Assembly (NCBI GenBank): GCA_021740905.1
Contig: JAIOYV010000075.1
Span: forward strand, 1-34,029
Direction: 5' to 3'
Source: Bacteroidales bacterium
GTDB lineage: Bacteria; Bacteroidota; Bacteroidia; Bacteroidales; M50B96
DNA length: 34,029 nucleotides
Program-made: the position numbers and the translations under genes
Notes under the pieces: generated by a model
The model's database searches: none
Seen by the model: only the letters and a program-made list of their open reading frames with translations
What the model was told of the DNA's origin: nothing
Part shown: positions 1 to 10,400 of the stretch, in pieces
How the letters are laid out: the number at the start of each line of letters is the position of its first letter
Position numbering within the stretch: the stretch's first letter is position 1

Positions 1-154
1 GGTTAACGCTCTGTGTTGCAATATTTAAAGTCATTGTGATGAAGGCAAAAGAATGAGGTGTAAAGGGATGTATTTTGAGGATAAAAAATTCCGTAAAATT
101 GTGAACGTTCAATTTTTGTTGATGAAAATGTTTTGAAAATTTACTGAAATCGTG
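1..154 (-). promoter_or_regulatory. Leader of a third DUF4402 cassette (gene off-window)
   Basis: Bases 1-45 match 1423-1466 with one or two differences, and weaker matching continues to about 154. At 1423 this sequence is the upstream leader of the leftward DUF4402 gene at 833-1345. I infer that a third leftward DUF4402 gene begins roughly 78 bp left of base 1, since 1423 lies 78 bp from the start codon at 1345. The promoter -7 element of that copy would also lie outside the window. Confidence 0.55.
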
Positions 155-727
155 CTAAGGTTTCTGGGATTAGGAAAAATTTCCAGGGGGAAAGATTAAA
201 AGTAGTACGTATCAGTTCAAAAGTTTATCGCGCGAATAGAGAAGCTCAGAAAGGGAAATGAATAAGTACGCTATTATTAAACGGAATAAATTCCCACATT
301 GATTGCCTTGGAAAAATATGATTCTGCCCCGTTGGGGCTTGACTATCTGATGCCTTAGGTGTTCCAGGGCTATTTTTTTGACTATGTCAAAAAAATACAC
401 CCTGGGCTAATGATAACACCCCTTTGGGGCTGTCCCTTGGTTTTAGGGTTTTAGTAGCCACAACGTGGCGGAATCATTATCCCAGCCTGACAGGGCTGGG
501 ATAATTGACGAAAGTGAATTGTTGCCGGAGGAGCACAATGAATCAAAACCACTCCTCTGGTTCCCGGCGAAACTTCTTGGCAAGAGTGGATATCCCAGAT
601 CTCGAAACTATGTTTTTACTAAAAAACAAGGGGATTTTGCAGTACACCCGAAGGTAATGGTTGTTAATTGGCCTTACAGACTTTTTAAAAGCGTGCTATA
701 AACTTATAAAGTGATGTTTTCGTTTTT
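155..727. repeat. Inserted block with palindromic REP/MITE-like element
   Basis: Homology between the cassette leaders stops near 155 and resumes near 727. At the next junction (about 1555-1575) the leader runs straight into the terminator. About 570 bp is therefore extra here. Its core, 326-505, is a chain of hairpins. GCCCC-GTT-GGGGC is at 326-338. A 12-bp stem, TATTTTTTTGAC with its complement, is at 371-397, inside an outer CCAGGG/CCCTGG pair (364-369 with 400-405). CCCC-TTT-GGGG is at 419-429 and GCCAC-AAC-GTGGC at 457-469. A 12-bp stem, ATTATCCCAGCC with its complement, is at 476-505. The 'gcccc..ggggc' and 'cccaggg' signature resembles intergenic repeats common in Bacteroidota genomes, from memory. 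Short ORFs across it look spurious. Confidence 0.6.
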
Positions 728-730
728 GCA

Positions 731-764
731 CAAAAAAAATGGAATGAGCCAGGCCCATTCCATT
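731..764 (-). terminator. Rho-independent terminator of first DUF4402 gene
   Basis: Read leftward, an 11-bp stem (AATGGAATGGG with CTCATTCCATT, one G-U pair) with a 5-nt loop is followed by a run of U (the A-run at 732-739). It lies about 70 bp past the stop codon at 833. The same structure follows the paralogue at 1575-1606. Confidence 0.8.
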
Positions 765-832
765 GTATCAATTCTTGTTGGATGAACTAAAAGCGATTTC
801 CGTCTCCCTTAGTTTGTCCGGTTTTATTGTTT

Positions 833-1345
833 CTAGTTATAATTTACGGTTACCTCGAAAGGAACAGCTGAAGTGTACAACCCTGCGGGTGAGCTTGCGG
901 GGACTTTCAAGGTTGCACCAACGTTGAGAGTTTGTGTACCTCCTGTAAGTGTTCCGGTTGGAGTAGGATTGCTGGTCCAGTCTTCAACCCGCATATCATT
1001 TCCGGCGTAACTAATGGTTGTTGGGCCTGCAGGCAGTGTAATGGAATAGGTTGCATCGGCAAGACCTGTAACATTGAAAGATGCAGCGGTAACCGTACCA
1101 TTGTTCCCATTTAAGAAGGTAACTCCTCCTGTTGGGGTTCTCGAACTGGCCGGGGTAAGTACAATTGTACCTGATGTGGAGTTCACTGCAAAGTTGCCAA
1201 AATTCATATCCACAGTATTGGTTATCGCAATAGGTGTAAGGATTTGTGCCGAGGCAGAAGCCGAAGCTGTGACCTGTGCAAAAGTGGTCGTGGCAAAGAG
1301 GATCATCACAATCGCAAGAGCTGAAAATTTAGTTGAAGTTTTCAT
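833..1345 (-). CDS. Secreted DUF4402 protein, pilin-like subunit (copy A)
   Basis: The 170-residue protein begins with a clear signal peptide (about 1-23, cleavage after TFA before Q). The mature part is a small Thr/Ser/Gly-rich beta protein with DUF4402 hallmarks: an early FGNF strand, the SGTIVLTP strand, a GG motif after the S-R-T segment, the VTGLADATYSITLP core, a late LNVGATL strand, and a closing GLY...VTVNYN strand. That last strand is reminiscent of the G-Y-x-V-x-Y end of fimbrial subunits. It is about 85% identical by eye to its neighbour at 1672-2187 and has its own promoter and terminator. The family has no proven function. The nearby PapD-like chaperone and usher suggest an exported structural subunit, which is inference. 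No lipobox cysteine is present, so it is not a type V pilin. Confidence 0.85.
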   Translation of the reverse strand: MKTSTKFSALAIVMILFATTTFAQVTASASASAQILTPIAITNTVDMNFGNFAVNSTSGTIVLTPASSRTPTGGVTFLNGNNGTVTAASFNVTGLADATYSITLPAGPTTISYAGNDMRVEDWTSNPTPTGTLTGGTQTLNVGATLKVPASSPAGLYTSAVPFEVTVNYN

Positions 1346-1399
1346 AAATAATTGTTTTTAAGTTTATAAATATTAATTTCTATTGTGTTTTTGTTTTAG

Positions 1400-1407
1400 C
1401 AAATATA
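1400..1407 (-). promoter_or_regulatory. Bacteroidota -7 promoter element of DUF4402 copy A
   Basis: On the minus strand TATATTTG matches the Bacteroidota -7 consensus TAnnTTTG, 55 bp before the start codon at 1345. There is no convincing TTTG at the usual -33 distance; GTTA is the nearest. It supports separate transcription of this cassette. The second cassette has no equally good match. Confidence 0.45.
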
Positions 1408-1574
1408 GCTCTTTATACGCATGGTTAACGCTCTGTGTTGCAATATTTAAAGTCTTTGTGATGAAGCTTGCGAATAGAGATGTAAGGGGCTGTTTTTTGA
1501 TGATTAATATTTTTATGAAATTGTGAACGGTCAATTTTCTGGGATGAAAATACTTTCAACAAATTCTGGAAAGC

Positions 1575-1606
1575 AAAAAAAATGGAATGAGATCGCTCAT
1601 TCCATT
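1575..1606 (-). terminator. Rho-independent terminator of second DUF4402 gene
   Basis: Read leftward, a perfect 11-bp stem (AATGGAATGAG with CTCATTCCATT) around a CGAT loop is followed directly by a U-run (A-run 1575-1582). It lies about 65 bp past the stop codon at 1672. Confidence 0.85.
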
Positions 1607-1671
1607 TTCCTGAAGTTTGAATTAATAGGGATAACTTTTTTTAGTTTATCCGCCATTATTGGTCTCTTGAC

Positions 1672-2187
1672 CTAATTGTAATTTACAGTTACATCGAAAG
1701 GAGTAGCTGATGTGTACAATCCTGCGGGTGTGCTGGCCGGGACATTCAAAGTAGCACCTACGTTGAGTGTTTGCGTTCCCCCTGTAAGCGTTCCTGTTGG
1801 AGTCGGATCGCTGGTCCAAGTATCAACCCTCATATCGTTACCGGCATAGCTAATGTCGATTGACGAAACAGGCAAAGTAATGGAATAGGTGGCATCTGCA
1901 AGTCCTGTTACAGTGAACGATGCGGCAGTTACAGTCCCATTATTGCCGTTCAGGAAGGTGACACCCCCTGTGTTTGTCCGTGAACTGGCTGGGGTAAGGA
2001 CGATAGTTCCTGAGGTTGCGTTAACGGCAAGGTTCCCAAAGTTCATATCGACAGTTTTGGTTATGGCAATCGGTGTTAGAACCGTCGCCGAAGAGGATGC
2101 CGAAGCCGTGACCTGGGCAAAACTACTTGTGGCAAAGAGGATCATCACAATGCCAAGAGCGGAAATTTTACTTAAAGTTTTCATCAT
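1672..2187 (-). CDS. Secreted DUF4402 protein, pilin-like subunit (copy B)
   Basis: This 171-residue paralogue of copy A has the same layout: signal peptide to about residue 24 (SSFA before Q), FGNL strand, SGTIVLTP strand, VTGLADATYSITLP core, LNVGATL strand and terminal VTVNYN strand. Differences from copy A cluster in the signal peptide and in one exposed-looking segment just after SITLP (VSSID against AGPTT), as expected for a surface loop on a conserved scaffold. Two adjacent ATG codons (2187 and 2184) are possible starts. It is transcribed away from the chaperone and adhesin genes. The subunit role is inferred from the locus; the DUF4402 assignment is by motif. Confidence 0.85.
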   Translation of the reverse strand: MMKTLSKISALGIVMILFATSSFAQVTASASSSATVLTPIAITKTVDMNFGNLAVNATSGTIVLTPASSRTNTGGVTFLNGNNGTVTAASFTVTGLADATYSITLPVSSIDISYAGNDMRVDTWTSDPTPTGTLTGGTQTLNVGATLNVPASTPAGLYTSATPFDVTVNYN

Positions 2188-2635
2188 AAAAAATTAATTT
2201 AAGTTTGTAAAAAATTGATAACTATTGCTAATCCGTAAGTCTTACGAATCACCACCCTTATACGAACACATTCAATTCATGTTTCTAAATTAATGAGGAA
2301 ATGTGATGAAAATAAATATAAGGGGTAATGGAGCGATGGCTTCTGATGTTCAATAGGCACAAAAAGGATTTGACTGGCCCAATTTTTCTGATGAAAATAC
2401 TTCGCCCCTAAAGAGTTAAAATTGTGCCTTGATTTCAATTCAACAGCAAATATTATTCAGGTTAAAGTATCCATTCTTAGGTATTGATAAAATTCGTATT
2501 TTCACCAAGCCTATTGTAAGAAAATTAATTGGAATGTAACTAAAATACGATGCATACGTAATTCTCGGAAATATTTTAACATAGTCTAATCCATTTCAAT
2601 AAGCATAAAGACGATTTGTTAGAAATTAGATAAGA
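2188..2635. other. Divergent intergenic region, likely regulatory
   Basis: These 448 bp separate the leftward DUF4402 copy B from the rightward subunit-chaperone operon. The first 210 bp are the diverged cassette leader. A short odd palindrome, CGTAAG-T-CTTACG at 2234-2246, lies about 50 bp before copy B and could be an operator, though it is short enough to be chance. The rest is AT-rich with no ORF I believe and no clear TAnnTTTG element. Confidence 0.4.
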
Positions 2636-3175
2636 ATGATTAAAAGATATCTATCCATATTAATTATTATACTGATCGCATCCATTTCGATGAACAGGGT
2701 GCAAGCACAAGCACAAGACGTATTTCAGGCTCGTGCAAATTCAAAGATAATTGCAAGGGTGGTCTCTGACTTTTCAGCAGTAAAAACATCTAAGATGAAT
2801 TTAGAGTACTTTCCTGCCCAGAATTGGGATGGAGCACCCATTACTACCCCGCATGAGAATCATCCGGTCAAAGGAACTCGTAGAACGGGCTATAAGATAA
2901 ATTATGCCGCTAATTTTTATGTTTCCAGCGATTGCAATTCAGGATTTTCAATTTCAATACCCAACTCCCCTATTTCCCTTACGAATCTATCGGAGAATAA
3001 AATATTATTTGTAAGCGACTGGCAATCTTCCCTTTTAGAGACTCAAGGCGCTGAGTTATCAAAAGATGGCTACAAGAAAGTATTTATTGGTGCCTCTGTT
3101 GATGTGGGGCCATATATTAATAGACCTGGTGATCTTTTTACAGGTATTTATTTTGTTACATTTGATTTTAACTAG
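2636..3175 (+). CDS. Secreted DUF4402-like subunit, divergent
   Basis: The 179-residue protein has a signal peptide (about 1-25, hydrophobic core LIIILIASI, end VQAQA). I do not recognise a named family with certainty. The C-terminus, GIYFVTFDFN after GDLF, parallels the DUF4402 ending (GLY...VTVNYN), and size and beta-rich make-up match a pilin-like subunit. The middle lacks the Gly/Thr-rich strands of copies A and B and carries more charged and aromatic residues. It lies 26 bp before the chaperone gene, so the two are almost certainly co-transcribed, as a chaperone and its client often are. It may be a specialised subunit such as an initiator, tip or anchor; this is inference. Confidence 0.6.
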   Translation: MIKRYLSILIIILIASISMNRVQAQAQDVFQARANSKIIARVVSDFSAVKTSKMNLEYFPAQNWDGAPITTPHENHPVKGTRRTGYKINYAANFYVSSDCNSGFSISIPNSPISLTNLSENKILFVSDWQSSLLETQGAELSKDGYKKVFIGASVDVGPYINRPGDLFTGIYFVTFDFN

Positions 3176-3201
3176 TTTTTATTCATTAATACTCAATTAT
3201 T

Positions 3202-4089
3202 ATGTCGTCAAGAAGATTATTATTTTGTCGAAGTTCAAAAACCTACAAGGGTAGGATATTTTGTCTCCCCTCACTTTTCGCTCTCATCGCTATTATTTAT
3301 TTATTTCCATTCAATTCAGTTGGACAGGGAAACCTTTTGGTAACGCCACGGAGGGTTGTGTTTGATGGAAGTTCCAAATCGGTTGATCTTAACCTGGCGA
3401 ACATAGGCCAGGATACCGCTACTTATGCTATTTCGATGGTGCAAATGAGGATGAACGAGGATGGCAGTTTTGAGATGATTACTGAGCCTGATGAAGGTCA
3501 GCAATTTGCCAACAAAAACATTCGCTACTACCCTCGCACTGTAGTATTGCCTCCAGATGAGGCACAAGTAGTTAAGGTACAACTGTTAAGGGAAAAGACA
3601 CTTGAGCCGGGAGAATACCGTTCTCATTTCTATTTCAGATCAATACCAAAGCTGGTTGCTTTAGGGGAAGAAGAAGCTGATATTGACACTTCGGGTATTT
3701 CTGTGCGCCTCACTCCAGTTTTTGGCATAACCATTCCTGCAATTGTCCGGATTGGGGAATCAACTACAAAAGTCACCATGACAGATGTGGCCCTTAATTT
3801 AGAGGATGTCTCCGCTCCCAAAATTAGCTTGAATTTCCACCGAACAGGGAATTTCTCCACGTATGGCGATCTTACTGTGGAACATGTTTCGCCCTCAGGA
3901 GTAGTAACAAAAGTTGGTGCCGCAAATGGGATAGCAGTTTACACGCCAAACCTAAAAAGATATTTTCAGTTTGAGCTTACCCAGACAGAAGGAATCGATT
4001 TCCATTCTGGCAAATTAAATGTGCTATTTTCTGCCCCAAATGATGTTGAACCCGAAAAGTATGCCGAAGCTGAATTGAAGCTTCGATAA
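3202..4089 (+). CDS. PapD-like periplasmic pilus chaperone
   Basis: The 295-residue protein has an N-terminal signal segment (about 1-42; hydrophobic LFALIAIIYLF, end SVGQ). Residues 43-165 fit the N-terminal Ig-like domain of fimbrial chaperones: LLVTPRRVVFD at the first strand, with an Arg where PapD has its catalytic Arg8; LANIGQDTATYAIS; then the diagnostic stretch NIRYYPRTVVLPPDEAQVV-K and PGEYRSHFYF. Residues 170-295 form a weaker second domain. The family donates a beta strand to unfolded pilin subunits in the periplasm and hands them to an outer-membrane usher. The usher-like gene at 22084 and the DUF4402 genes around it are the expected partners. The pattern is nearer the non-classical (archaic/alternative) chaperones than PapD itself; the subclass is uncertain. 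Confidence 0.85.
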   Translation: MSSRRLLFCRSSKTYKGRIFCLPSLFALIAIIYLFPFNSVGQGNLLVTPRRVVFDGSSKSVDLNLANIGQDTATYAISMVQMRMNEDGSFEMITEPDEGQQFANKNIRYYPRTVVLPPDEAQVVKVQLLREKTLEPGEYRSHFYFRSIPKLVALGEEEADIDTSGISVRLTPVFGITIPAIVRIGESTTKVTMTDVALNLEDVSAPKISLNFHRTGNFSTYGDLTVEHVSPSGVVTKVGAANGIAVYTPNLKRYFQFELTQTEGIDFHSGKLNVLFSAPNDVEPEKYAEAELKLR

Positions 4090-4130
4090 ACACAAAACAA
4101 CTTCACCAGAAACCATACAGTATTCTTTAG

Positions 4131-4182
4131 GAGATAGCCACGAATACACGAATGTTTTCATTCGTGTATTCGTGGCTATCTC
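4131..4182. terminator. Perfect 24-bp hairpin after chaperone gene
   Basis: Arms 4131-4154 and 4159-4182 are exact complements around a TTTT loop. It lies 42 bp past the chaperone stop codon and so may end the subunit-chaperone transcript, but no U-run follows on either strand. The 'cacgaatacacgaatg' core looks like an interspersed repeat seen in Bacteroidota intergenic DNA, from memory, so it may be a mobile palindrome serving as a terminator. Confidence 0.6.
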
Positions 4183-4492
4183 ATTATAAAAGTGAATAAG
4201 ATTCAGAATAAGTTCAACTAAAATTCAAGCAGGAGTTTTTTTCTTAATTGAAGGTTTAATCGATTCAAATTCCTGACCATAATTTTCCTGATTGATCCAT
4301 CCCATCAATTATTCCGCTCATAAGGTTGTATTTGCTGTTGATGGAATAGTCTGATAACATACTGGAAAATATGAAACTTCACCACTAAAATACCGTAAGC
4401 TGATTCAAGGTGATTAGACCATTGGCATGGCATGATTATGTTTTTTTTAATAGCTTAAGATTAGTATTTGAATTACAATAATCTATTTGAAA
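4183..4492. other. AT-rich leader before giant adhesin gene
   Basis: These 310 bp hold no credible ORF. They must contain the adhesin promoter unless transcripts read through the hairpin at 4131-4182, but I find no exact TAnnTTTG element; TATTTG-like strings near 4330, 4465 and 4484 are imperfect. There is an oligo-T run near 4440. Confidence 0.35.
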
Positions 4493-7400
4493 ATGAGCCA
4501 AATGGGAATGACCTTTAATAATAGGATAGGAATTATGAATAATACTTACTCTTCGGCTTCGGCGAAAAATATCTGGACAATCATTTTAGTCTCAATGCTA
4601 CTTATGGCGATCTCCGTTTCGGCGAATGCCCAAACTGCATCCTATTGCACTTCGTATGGCAATATGGAATATTTAACGAGTATTACATCAGTCAATTTTA
4701 ACACAATTAATAATTCAACAGGAAAGCCTACATCTTATACTGATTACACGGCCATGTCGACCAACCTTCTTATTGGGAGCTCCTACAATTTGACTGTAAA
4801 TGTGAATACAGATGGGAATTATATAGTTTATGCCAGAGTCTGGATAGACTGGAACCAGGATGGTGATTTTTTGGATGCAGATGAACAATACAGTCTTGGT
4901 AGTGCCACTAATACGACCAGTGGGCCAACAAGTGCATCGCCCTATAGTGTGACAGTTCCTGCCGGAGCTACACTAGGGAGTACCCGGATGAGGGTTTCGG
5001 CAAAATACAATGCCTATTCCACATCTTGTGAGACCGGGTTTGATGGCGAAGTGGAAGACTATACAATAAATGTTATTGGATCCGCAGGAACTATAACCAC
5101 CGGAACAATTTCACCAACAACCTATTGTGCCGGATCGTCGGTAAGTGTACCTTATACAATTACCGGAACTTATACCAGTGGGAATGTATTTACAGCCCAA
5201 CTCTCTGATGCAAACGGAAGTTTTGCATCGCCAACTTCTATTGGAACATTATCCTCAACAAATGCAGGGACGATCTCTGCAACCCTTCCATCAGGAATAT
5301 CAGGGACAGCTTTCAGGATCCGTGTGGTGAGTAGTACTCCCATAACAACCGGATCCGACAATGGAAGCGATATTGCTATTAATACTATTCCAACCATTAC
5401 CGGAACAACACCCGGATCAAGGATTGGAACCGGAACAGTTACACTCGGTGCTACGGCATCATCAGGAACCATCAACTGGTACGCTGCATCAACAGGCGGA
5501 AGTTCCTTGGGAACAGGTACCAGCTTTACAACACCATCCATTTCAACCACAACAACCTATTATGTGGATGCTACCGATGTCTGTGGTACAACAGCCAACC
5601 GCACTGCTGTGGTTGCAACAATAAATGCTTTCGGCTCAACCGTAACCAAACAACTCTACCTCTCCGACCCATCACAGGCATTGGATAGGGTCGACCCGGT
5701 GGCTACTTCGGATAATACCACGGCTTCGACAACTGCCATTTCCCAATCAGGCGGATGCAGTGCCTATACATCGCATGAAAATTTTTCTACTGTTTCTTAT
5801 AATAACTATTCAACAGAATGGACTGCAGCCTGGAGCGAAATTAGCGACGATGGTTCACCTATAGGTGGTACCATGCAAATTGTATCCGGCGAGCTTCGTT
5901 TTTTGCAAGCTGGTCAAAATGATTTTATCCAAAGAAGTGTAAACCTTACAGGAGCCACTTGTGCACAATTCAATTATAATTGGCGTACAAATGGACTCGA
6001 AGAAAATATTGAAGTATGGGTTTCAGATGCCCCTGGTGGCACATTTGTTCAATTAGCTACATACACGGGTGCATCAAACAGTGGAACGGGAAACTTTGAT
6101 ATATCACCCTACATTTCAGCACAAACTACCATACGGTTCGGGAACAGTGGAATAGCCTGGAATTTCTCCAATGATATTGCTTTTTTTGATAATATTGAAA
6201 TTGTTTATGGCTCAAACTTACCGGGTAATGTGACCTTTACCCAAAGCCCTGCATTTTGCAGTCCCTTTACGATTAAGGCCGGAACGATAAATGCAGATAT
6301 TTATCTTTCAAACATCTCAGGTGGAACAAGTTCAATTGCTGCAGGTTCAACAACCAGTGGATCTTCTGCCTCAATATCTTCAGGGAGTAATTTAACATTT
6401 TCCCACACGCCCGGTACGGGTTCCGACCGTTTGCTCTTAGTATCAGTATCAGTTGGCAATACAGATGTAAGCGATGAAACGGCTCCTGGCACTATAACCG
6501 GTGTGACTTTTGGCGGCACTACAATGACTCAGGTCACCACAATTTATAGCAGTATTGCAGTCAGGTCTTATATTTATCAACTGGTAAATCCATCAAGCGC
6601 AACAGCAAACATAGTTATTACTGTGGGCACCAAAACATCGGGTGTAATTGCATCAGCTACAACTTTTACAGGAGTTAACCAAACCACCCCTCTCGGAACA
6701 ACGGAAACCTATATTTCCAATGGTGGGGATTATTTTGTGAGTGGTAGTATATCCTCAGCTTCAGACGAGTTGGTTTATTCAACAGCAGCATTTGACGAAT
6801 ATATAGGTGTTCAACAAGGGATATCGGCTGCAGTCGGTCAAACTGAATTATGGAACAACAGCGGATTTGATTTTGTAAGCGGTGCCTCCAGTACAAAACC
6901 GGGAGCATCATCTGTTTCACTTCAATACAATAGCCTGGACTATGAAGATGGTTGTATGGCCGCAGTTTCTATTAAACCCGCATCCTCATCCGGAGGCCTG
7001 CCAGCCAATCCGGATATTACTGCTGAAATAAAATATGGCTCCACCAATATTATAACTTTAACAAATCCAATCTATACAAGCGGGACAGGATTATTAAGTT
7101 GGACTGGGACACTTCCTTCAGATGTTATAGTACCATCAGGTGAGGCCATTTCATTGGTGGTTACCAACAACCAGTCGGGAGTTAGTTTTACCATTGATTA
7201 CGACAGCCAGACCAAGCCTTCCAAAATTGAAATGATTACAGATTCGTATATTGATATTTCCTCCTTTGGCATTTACAATGCCCCTTATCCCGGAGGAAGC
7301 CTTATCAGTTCAACAATCAATCCAGGTACAACAGTTTATCCTCGTGCGGTAGTGACCGATCCTTTCGGAAGCAGCGATATCACCGGATTTAATATTACAT

Positions 7401-10400
7401 TAACACCTCCTGGAACAGTGGTAGCTTCAACTTCTGTTGCTACTACAAGTTGTACCCGCACGTACGAGTATGTTTGGAATACATCGGGTGTTACAACCGG
7501 CACGGTGAGCCTGACTGCCGCAGCTAAAGAAGGGTACGAAGATGCAGTCACGGATATTCAGTCCCTGAATGTCGAATTCTGCGATGCGATCACCACTCCT
7601 GTTTTCACACTTGGAGCAAGTTCTTCCCGCTGCCAGGGAGCAGGCAATGTAACATACGCCGCCACCTCAACCAATTCCACAGGGTTGAGCTACAGCTTGG
7701 ATGCGACAAGCCTTGCTGCCGGGGTTTCGATAAACTCAACCACCGGCGAAGCAACTTACACCGCTGGTTGGGTAGGCACATCAACCATAACTGCCACTGC
7801 CGAGGGTTGTGGTGGACCTAAAGCTGCTACACACACAGTTACAATTACTCCAACTGTGGCAACTCCTGTATTTACATTGGGGGCAAGTTCAACCCGATGC
7901 CATGGAGCTGGCAGTGTTACCTATACGGCCACTGCAATCAATTCAACAAGCATCACCTACTATCTGGACGCAACAAGCCTGGGTGCTGGAAACACCATGA
8001 ACCCATCAACAGGAGTTGTTACTTATGTGACAGGTTGGTCAGGAATTTCAACCATTACAGCAATTGCAGACGGATGCAACGGACCTTCCTCAGAGACTCA
8101 CACAGTAACAACATCTCCGACTGTTGGCACACCTGTGTTTATAATGGGAGCATCATCAACCCGATGCCAGGGTACTGATGTTGTTACCTATACAGCCACA
8201 GCAGATTATTCTACTGAAATTACCTATAGCCTCGATGCTACAAGCCTTTCTGGTGGGGTTTCGATAAACTCAACCACCGGCGAAGTTTCTTACATTGTTG
8301 GTTGGTCAGGCACATCAACCATAACTGCCACTGCCGAGGGTTGCGATGGCCCTGCAACTGAAATACATACGGTTACTACCACACCCAATGGTACACCTGT
8401 TTTTGTGTTGGGAGCAAGTTCTAACCGAGCACCCGGAGCCGAAACCATAACTTATACAGCAACAGCAAGCAATGGGGGAGCGGTTACCTATAGCCTCGAT
8501 GCCGCAAGCCTTTCAGCCGGGAACAACATTAATTCCTCGACAGGTGCTGTCACTTATGCTTCAGCATGGGCTGGTATTTCTATCATTACAGCCAGTGTAT
8601 CCGGTTGTGATGGTATTCAATCGGCAACACACACAGTTGTTTCAAATGTGACCAAACAACTCTACCTCTCCGACCCATCCCAGGCATTGGACAGGGTTGA
8701 CCCTGTTGCTACTTCGGATAATACGACGGCTTCAACTGCCGCCATTTCGCTTTCGAGTGGATGCAGTGCATATACTTCGCATGATAACTTTTCTACTACA
8801 TCCTACAATAACTACTCAAGTGAATGGGTTGCTGCCTGGAGCGAAAGCAGCGACGATGGTTCTCCCACAGGAGGCACCATCCAAATTGTTGCGGGGGAAC
8901 TACGGTTTCAACAAACCGGTACATTAGACCATATTCAGAGAATTGTAAATCTTACCGGAGCCACTTGTGCCACATTGAGCTATAACTGGCGGACATCTGG
9001 TTTGGAAGAAAATATCGAAGTATGGATTTCCAGTGCCCCCGGTGGCACATATACAAAATTAGCTACTTATACTGGACAGGCAAATAGCGGGACAGGAAAC
9101 TTTGACATATCTTCCTACATTTCATCGCAAACAACTATTAGGTTTCGCAATAGTGATGCAACCTGGTCTGCTGCAGATGACCAAGCATTTTTCGATAATA
9201 TTGCAATCGTTTATGGCTCAAACTTACCAGGTAATGTTACCTTCACCCAAAACCCAGTATTCTGTAGCGACTTTATAATAAAAGCTGGCACTGTTTCAGT
9301 TAACAACTACGTAACTGTAACAAGTGGCAGTATGCCCGCCAATCCATCCATCTCAGCAGTATTAAAATATGGTACTACCACTATTATTAGCCTGTCGAAT
9401 CCAAGCTACAGCGGGGGGCTTCTTACATGGACCGGCATACTGGGATCGGATGTTACCGTACCATCGGGGCAGGCCATTTCACTGGTGGTTACCAACAACC
9501 AGTCGGGGGTTAGTTTTACCATTGATTATGACAGCCAGACCAAGCCCTCAAAAATTGAACTCAGCACATCCACTTATATTGATATTACATCTCATAATAT
9601 TTACGATGCACCCTATCCAGGGGGAAATATTATCAGTACAATGATATCTCCCGGTACCACTGTTTATGCCCGCACGGTCGTGACCGACCCGTTCGGAAGC
9701 AGCGATATTACCGCACTTGGTATTTCTATAATGCCTCCGGGAACCACTGTGTCATCAACTTCAGTTGCGTCCACAAGTTGTACCCGTACGTACGAGTATG
9801 TTTGGAATACATCAGGTGTTACAACCGCTTCGGTTAATTTGACCGCCACAGCTAAAGAGGGATACGAAAATGCAGTTACCGATTTTCAGTCCTTGAATGT
9901 TGAATTTTGCGATGCAATCACCACACCCATTTTCACACTTGGCGCAAGTTCTGCCCGTTGTCAGGAAGCTGGCAGTGTAACATATACAGCCACATCAACC
10001 AATTCATCAGGGTTGAGCTACAGCTTGGATGCGACAAGCCTTGCTGCCGGGGTTTCGATAAACTCAACCACCGGCGAAGTAACTTACACTACTGCTTGGA
10101 CAGGTTCTTCTACTATAACAGCAACAGCGATTGGTTGTGGTGGCCCGAAAATGGCAACCCATGCAGTTAATACTATCTCATCAGTCGATACGCCTGAATT
10201 TGCAATGGGGAGTTCATCTCAGCGATGCAAGGAAGCAAGTATCGAAACCTATATGGCAACAGCATCAAATTCCTTAAGTATTGAGTACACACTCGATGTG
10301 GCCAGTCTGGCAGCTGGAAATACCATAAATGCTACCACGGGTGAAGTAAGCTATGTTTCAGGATGGGTGGGGACTTCCACCATTACGGCTACTGCCATAG

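Larger units (their letters stand above)
731..2400. repeat. Tandem DUF4402 gene cassettes
   Basis: Two head-to-tail leftward units each hold leader, gene and terminator. The stop codons are 839 bp apart (833 and 1672). Similarity covers the genes, the terminators (738-764 and 1581-1606) and, more weakly, the leaders (1423-1560 and about 2265-2400), including a shared 'gatgaaaat' end. A third leader lies at 1-154. Confidence 0.75.

Noticed and set aside
212-400. 62-residue leftward ORF in the same element
   Set aside because: Its PQRGRIIF segment is simply the translated hairpin repeat; such spurious ORFs recur wherever this repeat type occurs.
465-701. 78-residue rightward ORF
   Set aside because: It begins inside the hairpin element, has no signal or domain, and its first codons are the palindrome itself. 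Likely chance.
833-3175. Type V (FimA/Mfa-like) pilus subunits
   Set aside because: No lipobox Cys after the signal peptides and no long propeptide; the motifs fit DUF4402.
4487-4492. TTG start two codons before ATG 4493
   Set aside because: ATG at 4493 or 4535 is preferable; the latter has AGGA upstream and a usual signal-peptide length.
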